From the NCBI GenBank assembly GCA_964563335.1, contig CAZLWL010000002.1, forward strand, positions 14,708-78,707: DNA of 64,000 bases, read 5' to 3'. Source of the DNA: QNBT01 sp964563335. GTDB lineage: Bacteria > Planctomycetota > Phycisphaerae > Sedimentisphaerales > Anaerohalosphaeraceae. Made by a program: the position numbers and the translations under genes. Positions 17,892 to 26,541 of this stretch are shown here, piece by piece. The notes under the pieces are model-generated. The model was given only the letters and a program-made list of their open reading frames with translations. It had not been told where the DNA came from and did no database searches. Every line of letters begins with the position of its first letter. Positions within the stretch are counted from its first letter, which is position 1.

Positions 17892-18155
17892 ATGGAATCA
17901 CAGATGAAGATAAGAACCCGGCGGGGTACGGTTGTGAGCAAGAGCGGAGATAAGAGTGTTAAGGTGCAGATAGATTACAAGGTCAAGCATCCGGTTTACG
18001 GCAAGTACATAAAACGTCGGACGCGACTTTGCGTGCATGATTCGGCCAATGAGACGCAGGTGGGAGATGTGGTTGATATTGTCGAGTGCAGGCCGATCAG
18101 CAAGAGCAAGAGCTGGCGTCTTGTAAAAGTAGTCCAGAGGGGAGTTAACAAGTAA
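17892..18155 (+). CDS. rpsQ: 30S ribosomal protein S17
   Basis: Primary 16S-binding OB-fold protein, 87 residues. Core: RTRRGTVVSKSGDKSVKVQI, KHPVYGKYIKRRTRLCVHDS and GDVVDIVECRPISKSKSWRL. Two in-frame ATGs (17892, 17904) are possible starts; the first follows GAGGGAC and is preferred. Standard position between rpmC and rplN. Confidence 0.96.
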   Translation: MESQMKIRTRRGTVVSKSGDKSVKVQIDYKVKHPVYGKYIKRRTRLCVHDSANETQVGDVVDIVECRPISKSKSWRLVKVVQRGVNK

Positions 18156-18168
18156 AGGACCTGAGAGG

Positions 18169-18558
18169 TTGATTCAACAGGAGACGATGTTGAACATAGC
18201 CGATAACAGCGGCGTGAAAACAGCACAGTGTATTAAAGTGCTCGGCAGAGTCAGTTCGCGCAAGGGCAAAAAAGCACGTCCTGCGGCGACGGTGGGCGAT
18301 GTTGTGTGTGTTGCGATTAAGAAGCATCTGCCAAACTGTCAACTGGATGATAAGAAGGTTCACAAGTGCGTGATAATTCGTACGAAGTATCCGGTTCGCA
18401 GAACCGACGGTAGTTATGTCAGGTTTGACAGCAATGCTGCGGTGATGATTGACGCGGAAAGAAATCCTGTGGGCACTCGAATTTTCGGAGCGGTTGCAAG
18501 GGAATTACGTGAGAAGAACTTTATGAAGATAATTTCGCTGGCAAGCGAGGTGGTATAA
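18169..18558 (+). CDS. rplN: 50S ribosomal protein L14
   Basis: Beta-barrel protein at the subunit interface, 129 residues. It starts MIQQETMLNIADNSGVKTAQ, the exact family start, read from a TTG codon at 18169 with AAAGGA about 9 bases upstream; the internal ATG at 18187 would delete conserved residues. Later blocks are KKHLPNCQLDDKKVHKCVII and GTRIFGAVARELREKNFMKI. Confidence 0.95.
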   Translation: MIQQETMLNIADNSGVKTAQCIKVLGRVSSRKGKKARPAATVGDVVCVAIKKHLPNCQLDDKKVHKCVIIRTKYPVRRTDGSYVRFDSNAAVMIDAERNPVGTRIFGAVARELREKNFMKIISLASEVV

Positions 18559-18559
18559 C

Positions 18560-18593
18560 AGTTGGTAGTTGTTAGTTCGGAGTTTGTAGTTAA
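18560..18593. repeat. Degenerate AGTTCGT repeat
   Basis: The rplN-rplX spacer (GTTGGTAGTTGTTAGTTCGG and on) is a decayed run of the heptamer word found in other spacers of the operon. Confidence 0.6.
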
Positions 18594-18599
18594 CTGATT

Positions 18600-18935
18600 A
18601 TGGCCAGACATATAAAAAAAGGTGATATGGTAGAGATAATCGCCGGCGACAATAAAGGCTCGACCGGTGAGGTAATGAGAGTGATTCCCGGCAAGAATCA
18701 AGTGTTGATTAAGGGGCTTAATCTGGCATACAAGCATGTTCGTCCCTCCAGACAAAATCCTCAGGGCGGGCGTATTCGGGTTGAGCGGCCTATTCACACA
18801 AGCAATGTTCTGCCGATCAACCCGAAGAGTTCAAGAGGCAGCAGGGTGCGTTTTGAAGTTGACGACAAGGGCGTTAAGAACAGGGTCGCCATTGGTGGTG
18901 GTCAGATTGGCGCGGTAACGAAAGCCAGCCAGTAA
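18600..18935 (+). CDS. rplX: 50S ribosomal protein L24
   Basis: Assembly-initiator protein with a KOW motif, 111 residues. KOW block: HIKKGDMVEIIAGDNKGSTG EV at residues 3-24. Then GKNQVLIKGLNLAYKHVRPS and the IHTSNVLPI strand. Standard position between rplN and rplE. There is no good Shine-Dalgarno; the start is fixed by the family N-terminus. Confidence 0.95.
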   Translation: MARHIKKGDMVEIIAGDNKGSTGEVMRVIPGKNQVLIKGLNLAYKHVRPSRQNPQGGRIRVERPIHTSNVLPINPKSSRGSRVRFEVDDKGVKNRVAIGGGQIGAVTKASQ

Positions 18936-18975
18936 GAATTGAGGACCGAACAGGTTTTTTGAGCAGGTTATATAA

Positions 18976-19518
18976 ATGTCGCGGTTGAGAGATATATATA
19001 GATCGAAAGTAGCTCCGGCTCTACAGGAAAAGTTCGGCTATAAGAATCTGATGGCGGTGCCCAGGATGGAAAAGATAGTTGTCTCGATGGGCGTGGGCAA
19101 AGCTGTCGCGGATAAGAAGTTTCTGGACGGTGCCATAAAAGATTTGACTGTTATCTCGGCTCAGAAGCCTCTGGTTTGTAAGGCCAAGAAGAGCGTGTCG
19201 AACTTTAAGGTTCGCGCAGGTTATGAGACGGGGCTGAAGGTTACGCTTCGTAAAGAGCGGATGTTTGAGTTTATGGATCGCTTTATCAATCTGGCGATTC
19301 CGCGAGTGAAGGACTTTCGCGGGTTGAGCGCGAAGAGCTTTGACGGCAGGGGTAATTACTCAATGGGTATGGTTGAGCAGAGCGTTTTTCCGGAGATCGA
19401 CCCTTCGAAAGTAGAGAACCAGCAGGGCATGAATATAACGTTTGTTACAACGGCCGAGACGGATGCGGAAGGACATGAAATGCTGCGATTATTCGGTATG
19501 CCGTTTCGGGAGTCGTAG
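18976..19518 (+). CDS. rplE: 50S ribosomal protein L5
   Basis: 5S rRNA-binding protein of the central protuberance, 180 residues. Family blocks: FGYKNLMAVPRMEKIVVSMG, GYETGLKVTLRKERMFEFMD, PRVKDFRGLSAKSFDGRGNY and EQSVFPEIDPSKVENQQGMN. The length is ordinary. It precedes the zinc-type S14 gene by 46 bases. Confidence 0.97.
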   Translation: MSRLRDIYRSKVAPALQEKFGYKNLMAVPRMEKIVVSMGVGKAVADKKFLDGAIKDLTVISAQKPLVCKAKKSVSNFKVRAGYETGLKVTLRKERMFEFMDRFINLAIPRVKDFRGLSAKSFDGRGNYSMGMVEQSVFPEIDPSKVENQQGMNITFVTTAETDAEGHEMLRLFGMPFRES

Positions 19519-19564
19519 AGGGCGACGTGGTGAAGCAAGGAAAAAAAGGTATTGGAGCTAATTG

Positions 19565-19750
19565 ATGTCAACAACGGCACTGGAAAATAAGGCCAGGAAG
19601 AAACCGAAGTTCAGGAGCAGAGGCTACACACGTTGCGAGATTTGCGGCAGGGCCAGAGCGGTTTACCGCAAGTTCAAGGTTTGCCGGATATGCTTCAGGA
19701 CTATGGCTAACGAAGGTAAGATTCCAGGTGTGAAGAAAGCAAGTTGGTAA
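19565..19750 (+). CDS. rpsN: 30S ribosomal protein S14, zinc-binding type
   Basis: Short zinc-binding form of S14 (also called rpsZ), 61 residues. The zinc ribbon is CEIC and CRIC flanking the RARAVYRKFK stretch. The ATG at 19565 is chosen over the TTG directly before it. Zinc S14 is often swapped for a Cys-free copy under zinc limitation in other bacteria; no such paralogue is in this window, although a zinc uptake locus with a Fur-family regulator is at 53-59 kb. Confidence 0.95.
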   Translation: MSTTALENKARKKPKFRSRGYTRCEICGRARAVYRKFKVCRICFRTMANEGKIPGVKKASW

Positions 19751-19767
19751 TTTCGTCGTGCGTCATG

Positions 19768-19783
19768 TCCCGGCGCGCCGGGA
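19768..19783. repeat. 16-base perfect palindrome, second copy
   Basis: TCCCGGCGCGCCGGGA, identical to 12644-12659, in the rpsN-rpsH spacer. Directly after it come CGCAATACG/ATATACGCAATACG direct repeats (about 19785-19815). Confidence 0.75.
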
Positions 19784-19824
19784 TTCGCAATACGCAATAC
19801 GATATACGCAATACGAGGAAAATT

Positions 19825-20223
19825 ATGAGTTTGAGTGACCCGATAGCGGATATGCTGACAAGGATACGCAATGGTGTGCGTGTTCAGAAGGCCGAGGTCA
19901 AGATCAAGGCCTCAAATATTTGTGAAGGTATAGCTCGTGTTCTGAAGGAAGAGGGTTATATCAACGATTATGACCGGATTGACGACGGTAAGCAGGGTTT
20001 TCTGCGGGTATTTCTGAAGTATTCGCAGGAGGGGGCGCCGGTTATAAGTGAAATAAAGAGAGTGAGTAAGCCGGGTAGGCGCCTTTACAGTGCGGTGAGG
20101 GACCTGCCGGACGTTCTGGGAGGCATGGGTATTACGATTGTGTCCACGAGCAAGGGTGTGCTGAGTGACAGGAACTGCCGCAAGGAGAATATCGGCGGCG
20201 AGTTGATTTGCATGGTGAGTTGA
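19825..20223 (+). CDS. rpsH: 30S ribosomal protein S8
   Basis: 16S-binding assembly protein and, in E. coli, translational repressor of the spc operon; 132 residues. Start MSLSDPIADMLTRIRNGVRV at the ATG preceded by GAGGAAAA; an upstream in-frame extension to 19744 is repeat sequence and was excluded. C-terminal blocks GMGITIVSTSKGVLSDRNCR and ENIGGELICMVS are canonical. It overlaps the start of rplF by one base, suggesting coupling. Confidence 0.96.
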   Translation: MSLSDPIADMLTRIRNGVRVQKAEVKIKASNICEGIARVLKEEGYINDYDRIDDGKQGFLRVFLKYSQEGAPVISEIKRVSKPGRRLYSAVRDLPDVLGGMGITIVSTSKGVLSDRNCRKENIGGELICMVS

Positions 20224-20804
20224 TGAGTCGTATAGGTAAAAGACCTATCCATATTCCAAAAGGTGTCAAGGTAGAACAGGCTGGACGCAGCATAAAGGTC
20301 TCCGGCCCGAAGGGGACATTGCAGATAGATTGCCTGGCGGGAATCGAGGTCAAGGTTGAGGGTGAGTCGAAGCAGATTTTGGTGAGCAATACACAGCCCG
20401 ATGTCAGGCATCAAAAGGCTCTGCACGGTACGATGCGTTCGTTGCTTAATAATATGGCGGTCGGAGTAAGCAGGGGATTTGAGAGGAAGATGCAGATTTT
20501 CGGTACCGGCTACAACGTCAAAGAACAGGGTGGTAAGTTGGTGTTTCAAGTCGGCTTTTCGCATCCGGTTGAGATCGCGATTCCCAAGAGCGTAAAGGTC
20601 GAGATAAAGACGCCGGTGACTCGAGGTAATGATGTGCCGGCGTTGTTTATGCTTTCAGGGCCTGACAAACAGGAATTGGGGCAGTTTGCGGCGAATATTC
20701 GCAAGATATGTCCGCCGGAGCCTTACAAGGGCAAGGGGATTCGTTATGCAGACGAAATCGTCAGGCGCAAGGTCGGAAAGGCGTTTACATCCGGGGCGAT
20801 GTAA
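20223..20804 (+). CDS. rplF: 50S ribosomal protein L6
   Basis: Large-subunit protein at the base of the factor-binding site, 193 residues. Start MSRIGKRPIHIPKGVKVEQA at the TGATG junction with rpsH. The duplicated L6 fold is recognisable: VSGPKGTLQI in the first half and the signature PEPYKGKGIRYADEIVRRKV near the C-terminus. Confidence 0.97.
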   Translation: MSRIGKRPIHIPKGVKVEQAGRSIKVSGPKGTLQIDCLAGIEVKVEGESKQILVSNTQPDVRHQKALHGTMRSLLNNMAVGVSRGFERKMQIFGTGYNVKEQGGKLVFQVGFSHPVEIAIPKSVKVEIKTPVTRGNDVPALFMLSGPDKQELGQFAANIRKICPPEPYKGKGIRYADEIVRRKVGKAFTSGAM

Positions 20805-20870
20805 AAAAATTGATAGTGTTTAGTGAATAGTCGTTAGTGAATAATGCTTAGAAACTATCTCAAAATTGTT

Positions 20871-20949
20871 ACCCTGAGCGCAGCGAAGGGTCTCTTATCA
20901 CTATTACGAGGAGATTCTTCGTCCCGATACATCGGGACTCAGAATGACG
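20871..20949. repeat. Dispersed palindromic repeat in the rplF-rplR spacer
   Basis: Bounded by TTACCCTGAG and CTCAGAATGAC, with a perfect 8-2-8 hairpin GTCCCGAT/ATCGGGAC inside (20921-20938). It shares its wording with elements at 54550-54634 and 63822-63944 and with segments inside the restriction-modification gene at 37.3 and 37.6 kb. A small MITE-like repeat, here inside a ribosomal operon. Confidence 0.75.
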
Positions 20950-21016
20950 CGCGTATTGCATATTCATTTTGTTAGACGCTTTTAGTCTGGTTTGATTAAT
21001 TTGGGAATTGGCTTTT

Positions 21017-21382
21017 ATGCAGTCCGACAAGATAAGAAAAGCGAGAATAAGGCGCAAGTTTCGAACGCGAAAGAAGATTTTTGGTACGCCTGAGCGGCCG
21101 AGGCTTTCAGTCTTCCGCTCCAACAGGCACATATATGCGCAGATAATAGATGATTATGCCTCGGCGACTCTTGCTTCTGCGAGCACGCGGGCGAAGAGTT
21201 TGCGCAGACAGATAGCCCAAGGCGGTAATAAGGCGGCGGCCGAGGCGGTTGGCAAGGCGATAGCAAAGCAGGCGATTGGTGTTGGTATCAAATGTGTGTG
21301 TTTCGACAGGAGCCGGTATAGTTATCATGGCAGGGCAAAGGCCTTGGCGGAAGCGGCGAGAGAGGCGGGTCTGGCGTTTTGA
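21017..21382 (+). CDS. rplR: 50S ribosomal protein L18
   Basis: 5S rRNA-binding protein, 121 residues. Core: RIRRKFRTRKKIFGTPERPR, LSVFRSNRHIYAQIIDD and FDRSRYSYHGRAKALAEAAR. ATG 21017 is used; a TTG three codons upstream (21008) is an alternative. The spacer before it carries a dispersed repeat, so the operon is unusually loose here (212 bases). Confidence 0.95.
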   Translation: MQSDKIRKARIRRKFRTRKKIFGTPERPRLSVFRSNRHIYAQIIDDYASATLASASTRAKSLRRQIAQGGNKAAAEAVGKAIAKQAIGVGIKCVCFDRSRYSYHGRAKALAEAAREAGLAF

Positions 21383-21446
21383 GTTTTGAGTTTTTGCTCT
21401 GAATTTTTATGTAATCGGTTTTGTAAAAATTAGATGGAGATTATAA

Positions 21447-21965
21447 TTGGCGCAAGAAGCGGTTAAAACGGGTATTCCGGGGGAACAACTGTTAGAGGAT
21501 ACCGTAGTGAAGGTGTTTCGCAGTGCGAAGGTCGTCAAAGGCGGCCGCCGGTTCAGTTTTGCTGCGCTGGTGGTTGTGGGAGACCGTAATGGGACGGTCG
21601 GCATCGGCTACGGTAAGGCGAATGAAGTTCCTCCTGCGGTTGAGAAGGCGGTCAAGGACGCTAAAAAGAATCTGAATGGTGTTTCATTGGTTGGCGGTAC
21701 GCTGCCGCATAAGGTTGTCGGCAAGTGCAGGTCGACGAGTATAACTATGGTTCCGGCCAGTCCCGGTACAGGTGTGATCGCCGGCAGCACGGCCCGTGCC
21801 GTTCTCGAATATGCAGGCGTTCGCAATGTGCTGACGAAGATTAACGGCAGCACATCGGCCAAGAACGTCGTCAAAGCCGTCATGGATGGCTTGCTAAGGT
21901 TGCGTGATAAGGATGCGGTCGAATCCCTCCGCGGAGTAAAGGTTGAAACAGTTAGAAGGTGGTGA
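21447..21965 (+). CDS. rpsE: 30S ribosomal protein S5
   Basis: Decoding-fidelity protein, 172 residues. The double-stranded-RNA-binding half VVKGGRRFSFAALVVVGDRN and the C-terminal half VPASPGTGVIAGSTARAVLE are canonical. The start is TTG at 21447, with GATGGAGA 7-8 bases before it; no ATG lies ahead of the conserved region. It ends seven bases before rplO. Confidence 0.96.
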   Translation: MAQEAVKTGIPGEQLLEDTVVKVFRSAKVVKGGRRFSFAALVVVGDRNGTVGIGYGKANEVPPAVEKAVKDAKKNLNGVSLVGGTLPHKVVGKCRSTSITMVPASPGTGVIAGSTARAVLEYAGVRNVLTKINGSTSAKNVVKAVMDGLLRLRDKDAVESLRGVKVETVRRW

Positions 21966-21972
21966 TGTCAAA

Positions 21973-22422
21973 ATGTTAAGCGACGAAATAACTGCGATTG
22001 CCGGTGGGCATAAAGGGCCCAGGCGTGTGGGTAGAGGTAAAGGCTCTGGTCGCGGCAAGACGTGCGGCCGTGGGCATAAGGGCTGTGGTAGCAGATCAGG
22101 TTCGTCTATTCGTCCGACTTATGAGGGCGGTCAGATGCCGCTTTTCCGAAGGCTGCCGAAGCGCGGCTTCAGCAATTACAACTTCGCGAGGCGATATGAG
22201 GTGGTAAACGTTTCTCAGCTTGAGAATATGTTTGATGACGGTGCGGCAATAAACGTACAGGTGTTGGTGGGTGTAGGTTTGGTGGACAGCGTCAAGAGCA
22301 GGGTCAAAGTTCTTGGCGACGGCGAGTTGACCAAGAAGCTGGACATAACCGCGCATAAATTCAGCAAGAGCGCCGAGCAGAAGATATTCGGCTGCGGCGG
22401 TACGGCGAAGGTGGTTGCTTAA
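21973..22422 (+). CDS. rplO: 50S ribosomal protein L15
   Basis: 23S-binding assembly protein, 149 residues. Start MLSDEITAIAGGHKGPRRVG followed by the Gly/Arg-rich GRGKGSGRGKTCGRGHKGCG and QMPLFRRLPKRGFSNYNF. The start at 21973 avoids overlap with rpsE and has AAGGTGGTGAT upstream. Position before secY is standard for the spc operon. Confidence 0.95.
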   Translation: MLSDEITAIAGGHKGPRRVGRGKGSGRGKTCGRGHKGCGSRSGSSIRPTYEGGQMPLFRRLPKRGFSNYNFARRYEVVNVSQLENMFDDGAAINVQVLVGVGLVDSVKSRVKVLGDGELTKKLDITAHKFSKSAEQKIFGCGGTAKVVA

Positions 22423-22451
22423 TATCGGGATAGTAACAAGGATAAAGTGAA

Positions 22452-23807
22452 ATGTTCGGAAGAGTGACAAACATCTTTAAGATTCCGGATTTGCGGAACA
22501 AGATACTGTTTACGGTGGCTCTTCTGTGTATATACAGGATCGGGTTTCATATTTCGATTCCGGGATTTGACCAGGTTAAGATATCGCAAATGACGGGCAG
22601 CCGGAGTACGGATTCGCCGATCGGCAGGGTGGCTGAATACCTTCAGATGTTTAGCGGCGGCAGGCTTGACAAGACGAGTTTGTTCGGTCTGGGCATTATG
22701 CCTTATATCTCCGCTTCTATTATTTTGATGCTTCTTGGCGAGGTTCTTCCGGCCCTTCGCAAGCTCAGGCAGGAGGGCCAGACCGGTTATAAGAAAATTC
22801 AGGAGTATACGCGGTATTTAACGGTGCCGTTGTGCATTATCCAATCGATGATGATTATGAAGATGTTTGGAGGACTCACTTACGCCGGAATGGGAGGGCA
22901 GGCTGTCTTTATGGGCGTTGTGGGGATGACAGCAGGGACGGTGTTTTTAATGTGGCTTGGTGAGCAGATAGACGAGTACGGTATCGGCAACGGTATAAGT
23001 TTGCTGATCATGGCGGGGATTGTTTCGCGGATGCCAGGTGCGATAATGACGGTTTGGAACAACGCAGATTTCCGCGTCGGCGCTGCCACGGGCAAATATG
23101 GGCCGGGCACAATACTGTTTTTGTTGGCGGCATTTGTCTTTGTAGTTGCGGGGGCGATACTGATAACACAGGGGCAGCGAAGGATACCGATTCAACAGGC
23201 CAGGCAAATGCGCGGCAGGCGGATGTACGGCGGCCAGAGGCATTATTTGCCTCTTCGGGTCAATCATGGCGGAGTGATGCCGATTATCTTTGCTTCGAGT
23301 TTGATGATGTTTCCCCCGATTGTTATCCAGCAGCTTGAGCGCATAAAGAGTCTGAGTGGCACGGCTTTTTTGTCTCAGTTGCAGGCGGCATTTATGCCTT
23401 CGTCTTTCACTTACAATGTAATGTTTGTTGTTATGATATTTGCGTTTGCGTACTTCTGGACGACGGTTCAGTTTCAGCCCAAGGATATGGCCAAGCGTCT
23501 TCGTGATTCGGGCAGCTTCATTCCGGGTCTTCGTCCCGGGCACCGAACGGCGGAATACCTTGAGACGGTGATGATTCGAATAACATACTTTGGTGCCGCA
23601 TTTTTGGCGTTTATCGCGGTAGTGCCGAGCCTCATAGTTCAACTGATGGGGGTCGAATGGCGAATTGCGACATTTTTGGGCGGGACGGGCTTACTGATTG
23701 TCGTCAGTGTTTCGCTTGACCTGGTTCAGAGGATAGAGGCGAACCTGATAATGCGACACTACGAAGGCTTCACTGATGTTGGCAGGATTAAAGGAGCGTA
23801 CAGGTGA
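22452..23807 (+). CDS. secY: Protein translocase subunit SecY
   Basis: Central channel of the Sec translocon, 451 residues with ten predicted membrane helices. Recognisable parts are the plug/TM2 region (TSLFGLGIMPYISASIILML), TM5 (DEYGIGNGISLLIMAGIV) and the cytoplasmic loop and TM10 region (FIPGLRPGHRTAEYLETVMI). It lies between rplO and adk and overlaps adk by four bases (GTGA). Partners YajC and the SecDF fusion are encoded at 43-47 kb in this window. Confidence 0.97.
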   Translation: MFGRVTNIFKIPDLRNKILFTVALLCIYRIGFHISIPGFDQVKISQMTGSRSTDSPIGRVAEYLQMFSGGRLDKTSLFGLGIMPYISASIILMLLGEVLPALRKLRQEGQTGYKKIQEYTRYLTVPLCIIQSMMIMKMFGGLTYAGMGGQAVFMGVVGMTAGTVFLMWLGEQIDEYGIGNGISLLIMAGIVSRMPGAIMTVWNNADFRVGAATGKYGPGTILFLLAAFVFVVAGAILITQGQRRIPIQQARQMRGRRMYGGQRHYLPLRVNHGGVMPIIFASSLMMFPPIVIQQLERIKSLSGTAFLSQLQAAFMPSSFTYNVMFVVMIFAFAYFWTTVQFQPKDMAKRLRDSGSFIPGLRPGHRTAEYLETVMIRITYFGAAFLAFIAVVPSLIVQLMGVEWRIATFLGGTGLLIVVSVSLDLVQRIEANLIMRHYEGFTDVGRIKGAYR

Positions 23808-24463
23808 GACTGATTTTGTTGGGACCGCCCGGTGCGGGCAAGGGTACGCAGTGTAAGCGTATTGCCGACAGGTATGAGATAGCACACTTGTCGAGTGGCG
23901 ACATTCTTCGAGCTGAGCGGGCGGCGGGGAGCGAACTCGGGCAAAAGGCTCAAAAATATATGGATTCGGGCCGGTTGGTGCCGGATGGTATTATTATCAG
24001 CATGATGATTGACGCGATGATAAAGGCGGTTGGGGGGTATGTTTTGGACGGTTTTCCACGGACGGTGGTGCAGGCTGAGGAATTAGATAAGTCGCTGGCT
24101 GAAGCGGGCGAGGAAATAACAGGAATTGTCAACTTGCGGGTGTCAGACGACCGGATTGCGGGCCGACTGACGGGTCGAAGAAGCTGTACGCAATGCGGCG
24201 CGGTTTATCATATAGAAAACCTGAAGCCGCATGTGGAAGGTATTTGTGACAGGGACGGTGAAGTGCTTGTTCAGCGAGCCGACGATACGCCTGAGGTAGT
24301 TGCCGACAGGCTTAAGGCTTACCATGAGCAGACGACTGCGGTCGTGGATTACTATGAGGGCAGAGGCAAAGCGGTTATTGATGTTGACGCTGCCGGTGGG
24401 ATTGAAGAAGTAACGGCGTCGATATTTTCGAAACTTGACGTGCTCTGCAGCCAGGTTGGTTAG
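23804..24463 (+). CDS. adk: Adenylate kinase
   Basis: Interconverts ATP + AMP and two ADP in the cytoplasm; 219 residues. P-loop GPPGAGKGTQ at residues 6-15, the AMP-binding block VLDGFPRTVVQAEEL, and a long LID carrying CTQC and a further Cys/Asp pair (CDRDGE), the zinc-binding type. It starts with GTG overlapping the secY stop, so translation is probably coupled. map begins immediately after its stop. Confidence 0.97.
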   Translation: MRLILLGPPGAGKGTQCKRIADRYEIAHLSSGDILRAERAAGSELGQKAQKYMDSGRLVPDGIIISMMIDAMIKAVGGYVLDGFPRTVVQAEELDKSLAEAGEEITGIVNLRVSDDRIAGRLTGRRSCTQCGAVYHIENLKPHVEGICDRDGEVLVQRADDTPEVVADRLKAYHEQTTAVVDYYEGRGKAVIDVDAAGGIEEVTASIFSKLDVLCSQVG

Positions 24464-25240
24464 ATGGCTATAACGCTCAGAAGCAGCAGAGAGATAGCAC
24501 TGCTTCGCAGTGCTGGGTTGATAGTGGCCGAGGTTCTTTCAAAAGTGCAGGACGCAGCGAAGTCGGGGACGAGTACCAGTCGGCTGGACGAGCTGGCGGC
24601 CGAGATAACCGCTGGTGCGGGCGGCAAGGCATTGTTTAAGGGAGTCGAAAGTCCCTATGCCAAACGACCGTTTCCAGGGATCATTTGTGCATCGATAAAT
24701 GAACAGGTGGTTCACGGTATTCCATCGCCGAAGACTCGGCTGAAGGATGGAGACATTTTGAGCGTGGATTTCGGGGTAAAGCTGGCCGGTTACTGCGGGG
24801 ATGCGGCTGTTACTTTCGGAATCGGAAAGGTTTCGGCGGCTAAACAGAAGCTTATGGATGTTACGAAGCAGCTTCTTGACATTACGATAGCCACCTCGGC
24901 CCCCGGCTTGAAATGGAGCCGGATTGCCGGCCGGATGGAAGCGTGCGCGAAGCGCGCGGGATTCTCAATAGTGAAGGATTTTGTCGGTCATGGTATCGGA
25001 AGGCAGATGCATGAGGACCCGAAGATACCGAACTTTGTGAGTGAAGAACTCCTAAAGAACGATATAATCTTGCGGGAAGGAATGATACTGGCGGTGGAGC
25101 CTATGGTGAACATGGGCAGCAGTTCGGTCAGGACGCTGCGCGACGGCTGGACGGTTGTGACGAAAGACGGTAAGTGCTCTGCTCATTTTGAGCATACGAT
25201 AGCGATAGTGAAAAGTGGTTGTGAGGTGTTGACGGCGTAG
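24464..25240 (+). CDS. map: Methionine aminopeptidase, type I
   Basis: Removes N-terminal Met from new proteins; 258 residues. Metal ligands in order: D and D in SVDFGVKLAGYCGDAAVTF, H in GHGIGRQMHEDPKI, E in AVEPMVNMG and E in AHFEHTIAI. It starts directly after the adk stop codon with no spacer. Order secY-adk-map-infA is common in many phyla. Confidence 0.97.
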   Translation: MAITLRSSREIALLRSAGLIVAEVLSKVQDAAKSGTSTSRLDELAAEITAGAGGKALFKGVESPYAKRPFPGIICASINEQVVHGIPSPKTRLKDGDILSVDFGVKLAGYCGDAAVTFGIGKVSAAKQKLMDVTKQLLDITIATSAPGLKWSRIAGRMEACAKRAGFSIVKDFVGHGIGRQMHEDPKIPNFVSEELLKNDIILREGMILAVEPMVNMGSSSVRTLRDGWTVVTKDGKCSAHFEHTIAIVKSGCEVLTA

Positions 25241-25307
25241 GTGATAATGGCGCAAGAAGCAGGACGGCAGAGGAAAAGGACAGGAATGATTAGCCGTGGG
25301 AAAGGCC

Positions 25308-25523
25308 ATGGTTAAGAAAGACGCAATCAGACTTGAAGCGAAGGTAATCGACGCATTGCCGAACGCGATGTTCAAGGTTGAGCTTGAAAATGGTCATCAG
25401 GTTCTGGCACATGTGTCGGGCAAGATGCGGATGCATTTTATTCGGATTCTGCCGGGCGACAAAGTGACTGTTGAGATGAGTCCGTACGACCTGTCCCGAG
25501 GGCGCATAGTCCTGCGAAACTGA
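25308..25523 (+). CDS. infA: Translation initiation factor IF-1
   Basis: OB-fold initiation factor, 71 residues. Core: EAKVIDALPNAMFKVELENG, VLAHVSGKMRMHFIRILPGD and DLSRGRIVLRN. The ATG at 25308 matches family starts; a GTG four codons earlier (25296) is possible. It lies between map and rpmJ as usual. Confidence 0.95.
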   Translation: MVKKDAIRLEAKVIDALPNAMFKVELENGHQVLAHVSGKMRMHFIRILPGDKVTVEMSPYDLSRGRIVLRN

Positions 25524-25547
25524 AAATTGAGAATAGACGGTGGTATT

Positions 25548-25664
25548 ATGAAGGTTCGAAGTTCGGTAAAACGCATCTGTGAGAAATGTAAGTTGATTCG
25601 GCGCAAAGGCATTATACGAGTGATTTGCTCGGCGAATCCCCGTCATAAACAGCGACAGGGCTGA
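25548..25664 (+). CDS. rpmJ: 50S ribosomal protein L36, zinc-binding type
   Basis: 38-residue protein: MKVRSSVKRICEKCKLIRRK, then GIIRVICSANPRHKQRQG. The zinc ligands CEKC, C27 and the His of PRHKQRQG are all present, so this is the zinc (C+) form. Standard position between infA and rpsM, 24 bases after infA. Confidence 0.95.
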   Translation: MKVRSSVKRICEKCKLIRRKGIIRVICSANPRHKQRQG

Positions 25665-25702
25665 AGTGAGTTTTTGGGTTTTAGGCTTTAACAGGAGTTG
25701 TT

Positions 25703-26086
25703 ATGCCGCGTATAGTTGGTGTTGATGTTCCAAACAGTAAGCCGGTATGGGTGGCACTGACGTATATTCATGGCATCGGTAAGCGCACGGCCGATATGGT
25801 TTTGAAGGAGGCCGGCATTGAGAAAACGGTCAAAGCCGGCAAACTTACGGAAGATGAAGTAAGCCGAATAACGCAGATTATCGACCGTGAGTGTATTGTT
25901 GAAGGTCAGCTTCGGCGTCAGATCTCGCAGAACATAGCTCGTCTGCGCGACATAACCTGTTATAGAGGGATACGGCACCGGCGTGGATTGCCGGTACGCG
26001 GGCAGCAGACTCGAAGCAATGCAAGGACGCGCAAAGGCAAGAAGAAGACCGTCGCGGGCAAGAAAGGTGTGAAAGAGTTGAGGTAG
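25703..26086 (+). CDS. rpsM: 30S ribosomal protein S13
   Basis: Head protein contacting the P-site tRNA and 50S subunit, 127 residues. Family blocks: MPRIVGVDVPNSKPVWVALT, YIHGIGKRTADMVLKEAGI and CYRGIRHRRGLPVRGQQTRS, with a basic C-terminus. AGGAG lies 8-12 bases before the ATG. First gene of the alpha-type cluster rpsM-rpsK-rpsD-rpoA-rplQ. Confidence 0.97.
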   Translation: MPRIVGVDVPNSKPVWVALTYIHGIGKRTADMVLKEAGIEKTVKAGKLTEDEVSRITQIIDRECIVEGQLRRQISQNIARLRDITCYRGIRHRRGLPVRGQQTRSNARTRKGKKKTVAGKKGVKELR

Positions 26087-26134
26087 CGGTTGCTTTTAGA
26101 GCTGGTTTTTTATATTTTGGGATAGGTGACGCGA

Positions 26135-26515
26135 ATGGCCAGAAGTATCAGGCGAGGAGTCAGAAAAAACGTTATACGTGCAATAGTCTATATTAAGGCA
26201 ACGTTCAATAACACGTTGGTCACCATTACGGATATGAACGGTGATACGATTTGCCGGGACTCAGCAGGAACCGTCGGCTTTAAGGGTTCGAGAAAGAGCA
26301 CGCCTTTTGCAGCGCAAAGGGCGGCGGAGAAGTGCGCCCGCGCGGCGATGCGTTACGGAGTACGTGAAGTAGAGATTAGGGTTAAGGGTCCGGGTTCCGG
26401 GCGTGAGTCGGCGATATCGGCGATTCAGCAGGCCGGTCTCAGAATTTCGTCGATAGAGGATATTACACCGATTCCTCACAACGGATGCCGGCCTCGTAAA
26501 AGAAGAAGGGTGTAA
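26135..26515 (+). CDS. rpsK: 30S ribosomal protein S11
   Basis: Platform protein close to the mRNA exit, 126 residues. Conserved: VYIKATFNNTLVTITDMNGD, GFKGSRKSTPFAAQRAAEKC and TPIPHNGCRPRKRRRV. The ATG at 26135 is taken; a GTG at 26126 is the alternative. It lies between rpsM and rpsD. Confidence 0.96.
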   Translation: MARSIRRGVRKNVIRAIVYIKATFNNTLVTITDMNGDTICRDSAGTVGFKGSRKSTPFAAQRAAEKCARAAMRYGVREVEIRVKGPGSGRESAISAIQQAGLRISSIEDITPIPHNGCRPRKRRRV

Positions 26516-26541
26516 GGAATAGTGATTAGTTCTTAGTTAGA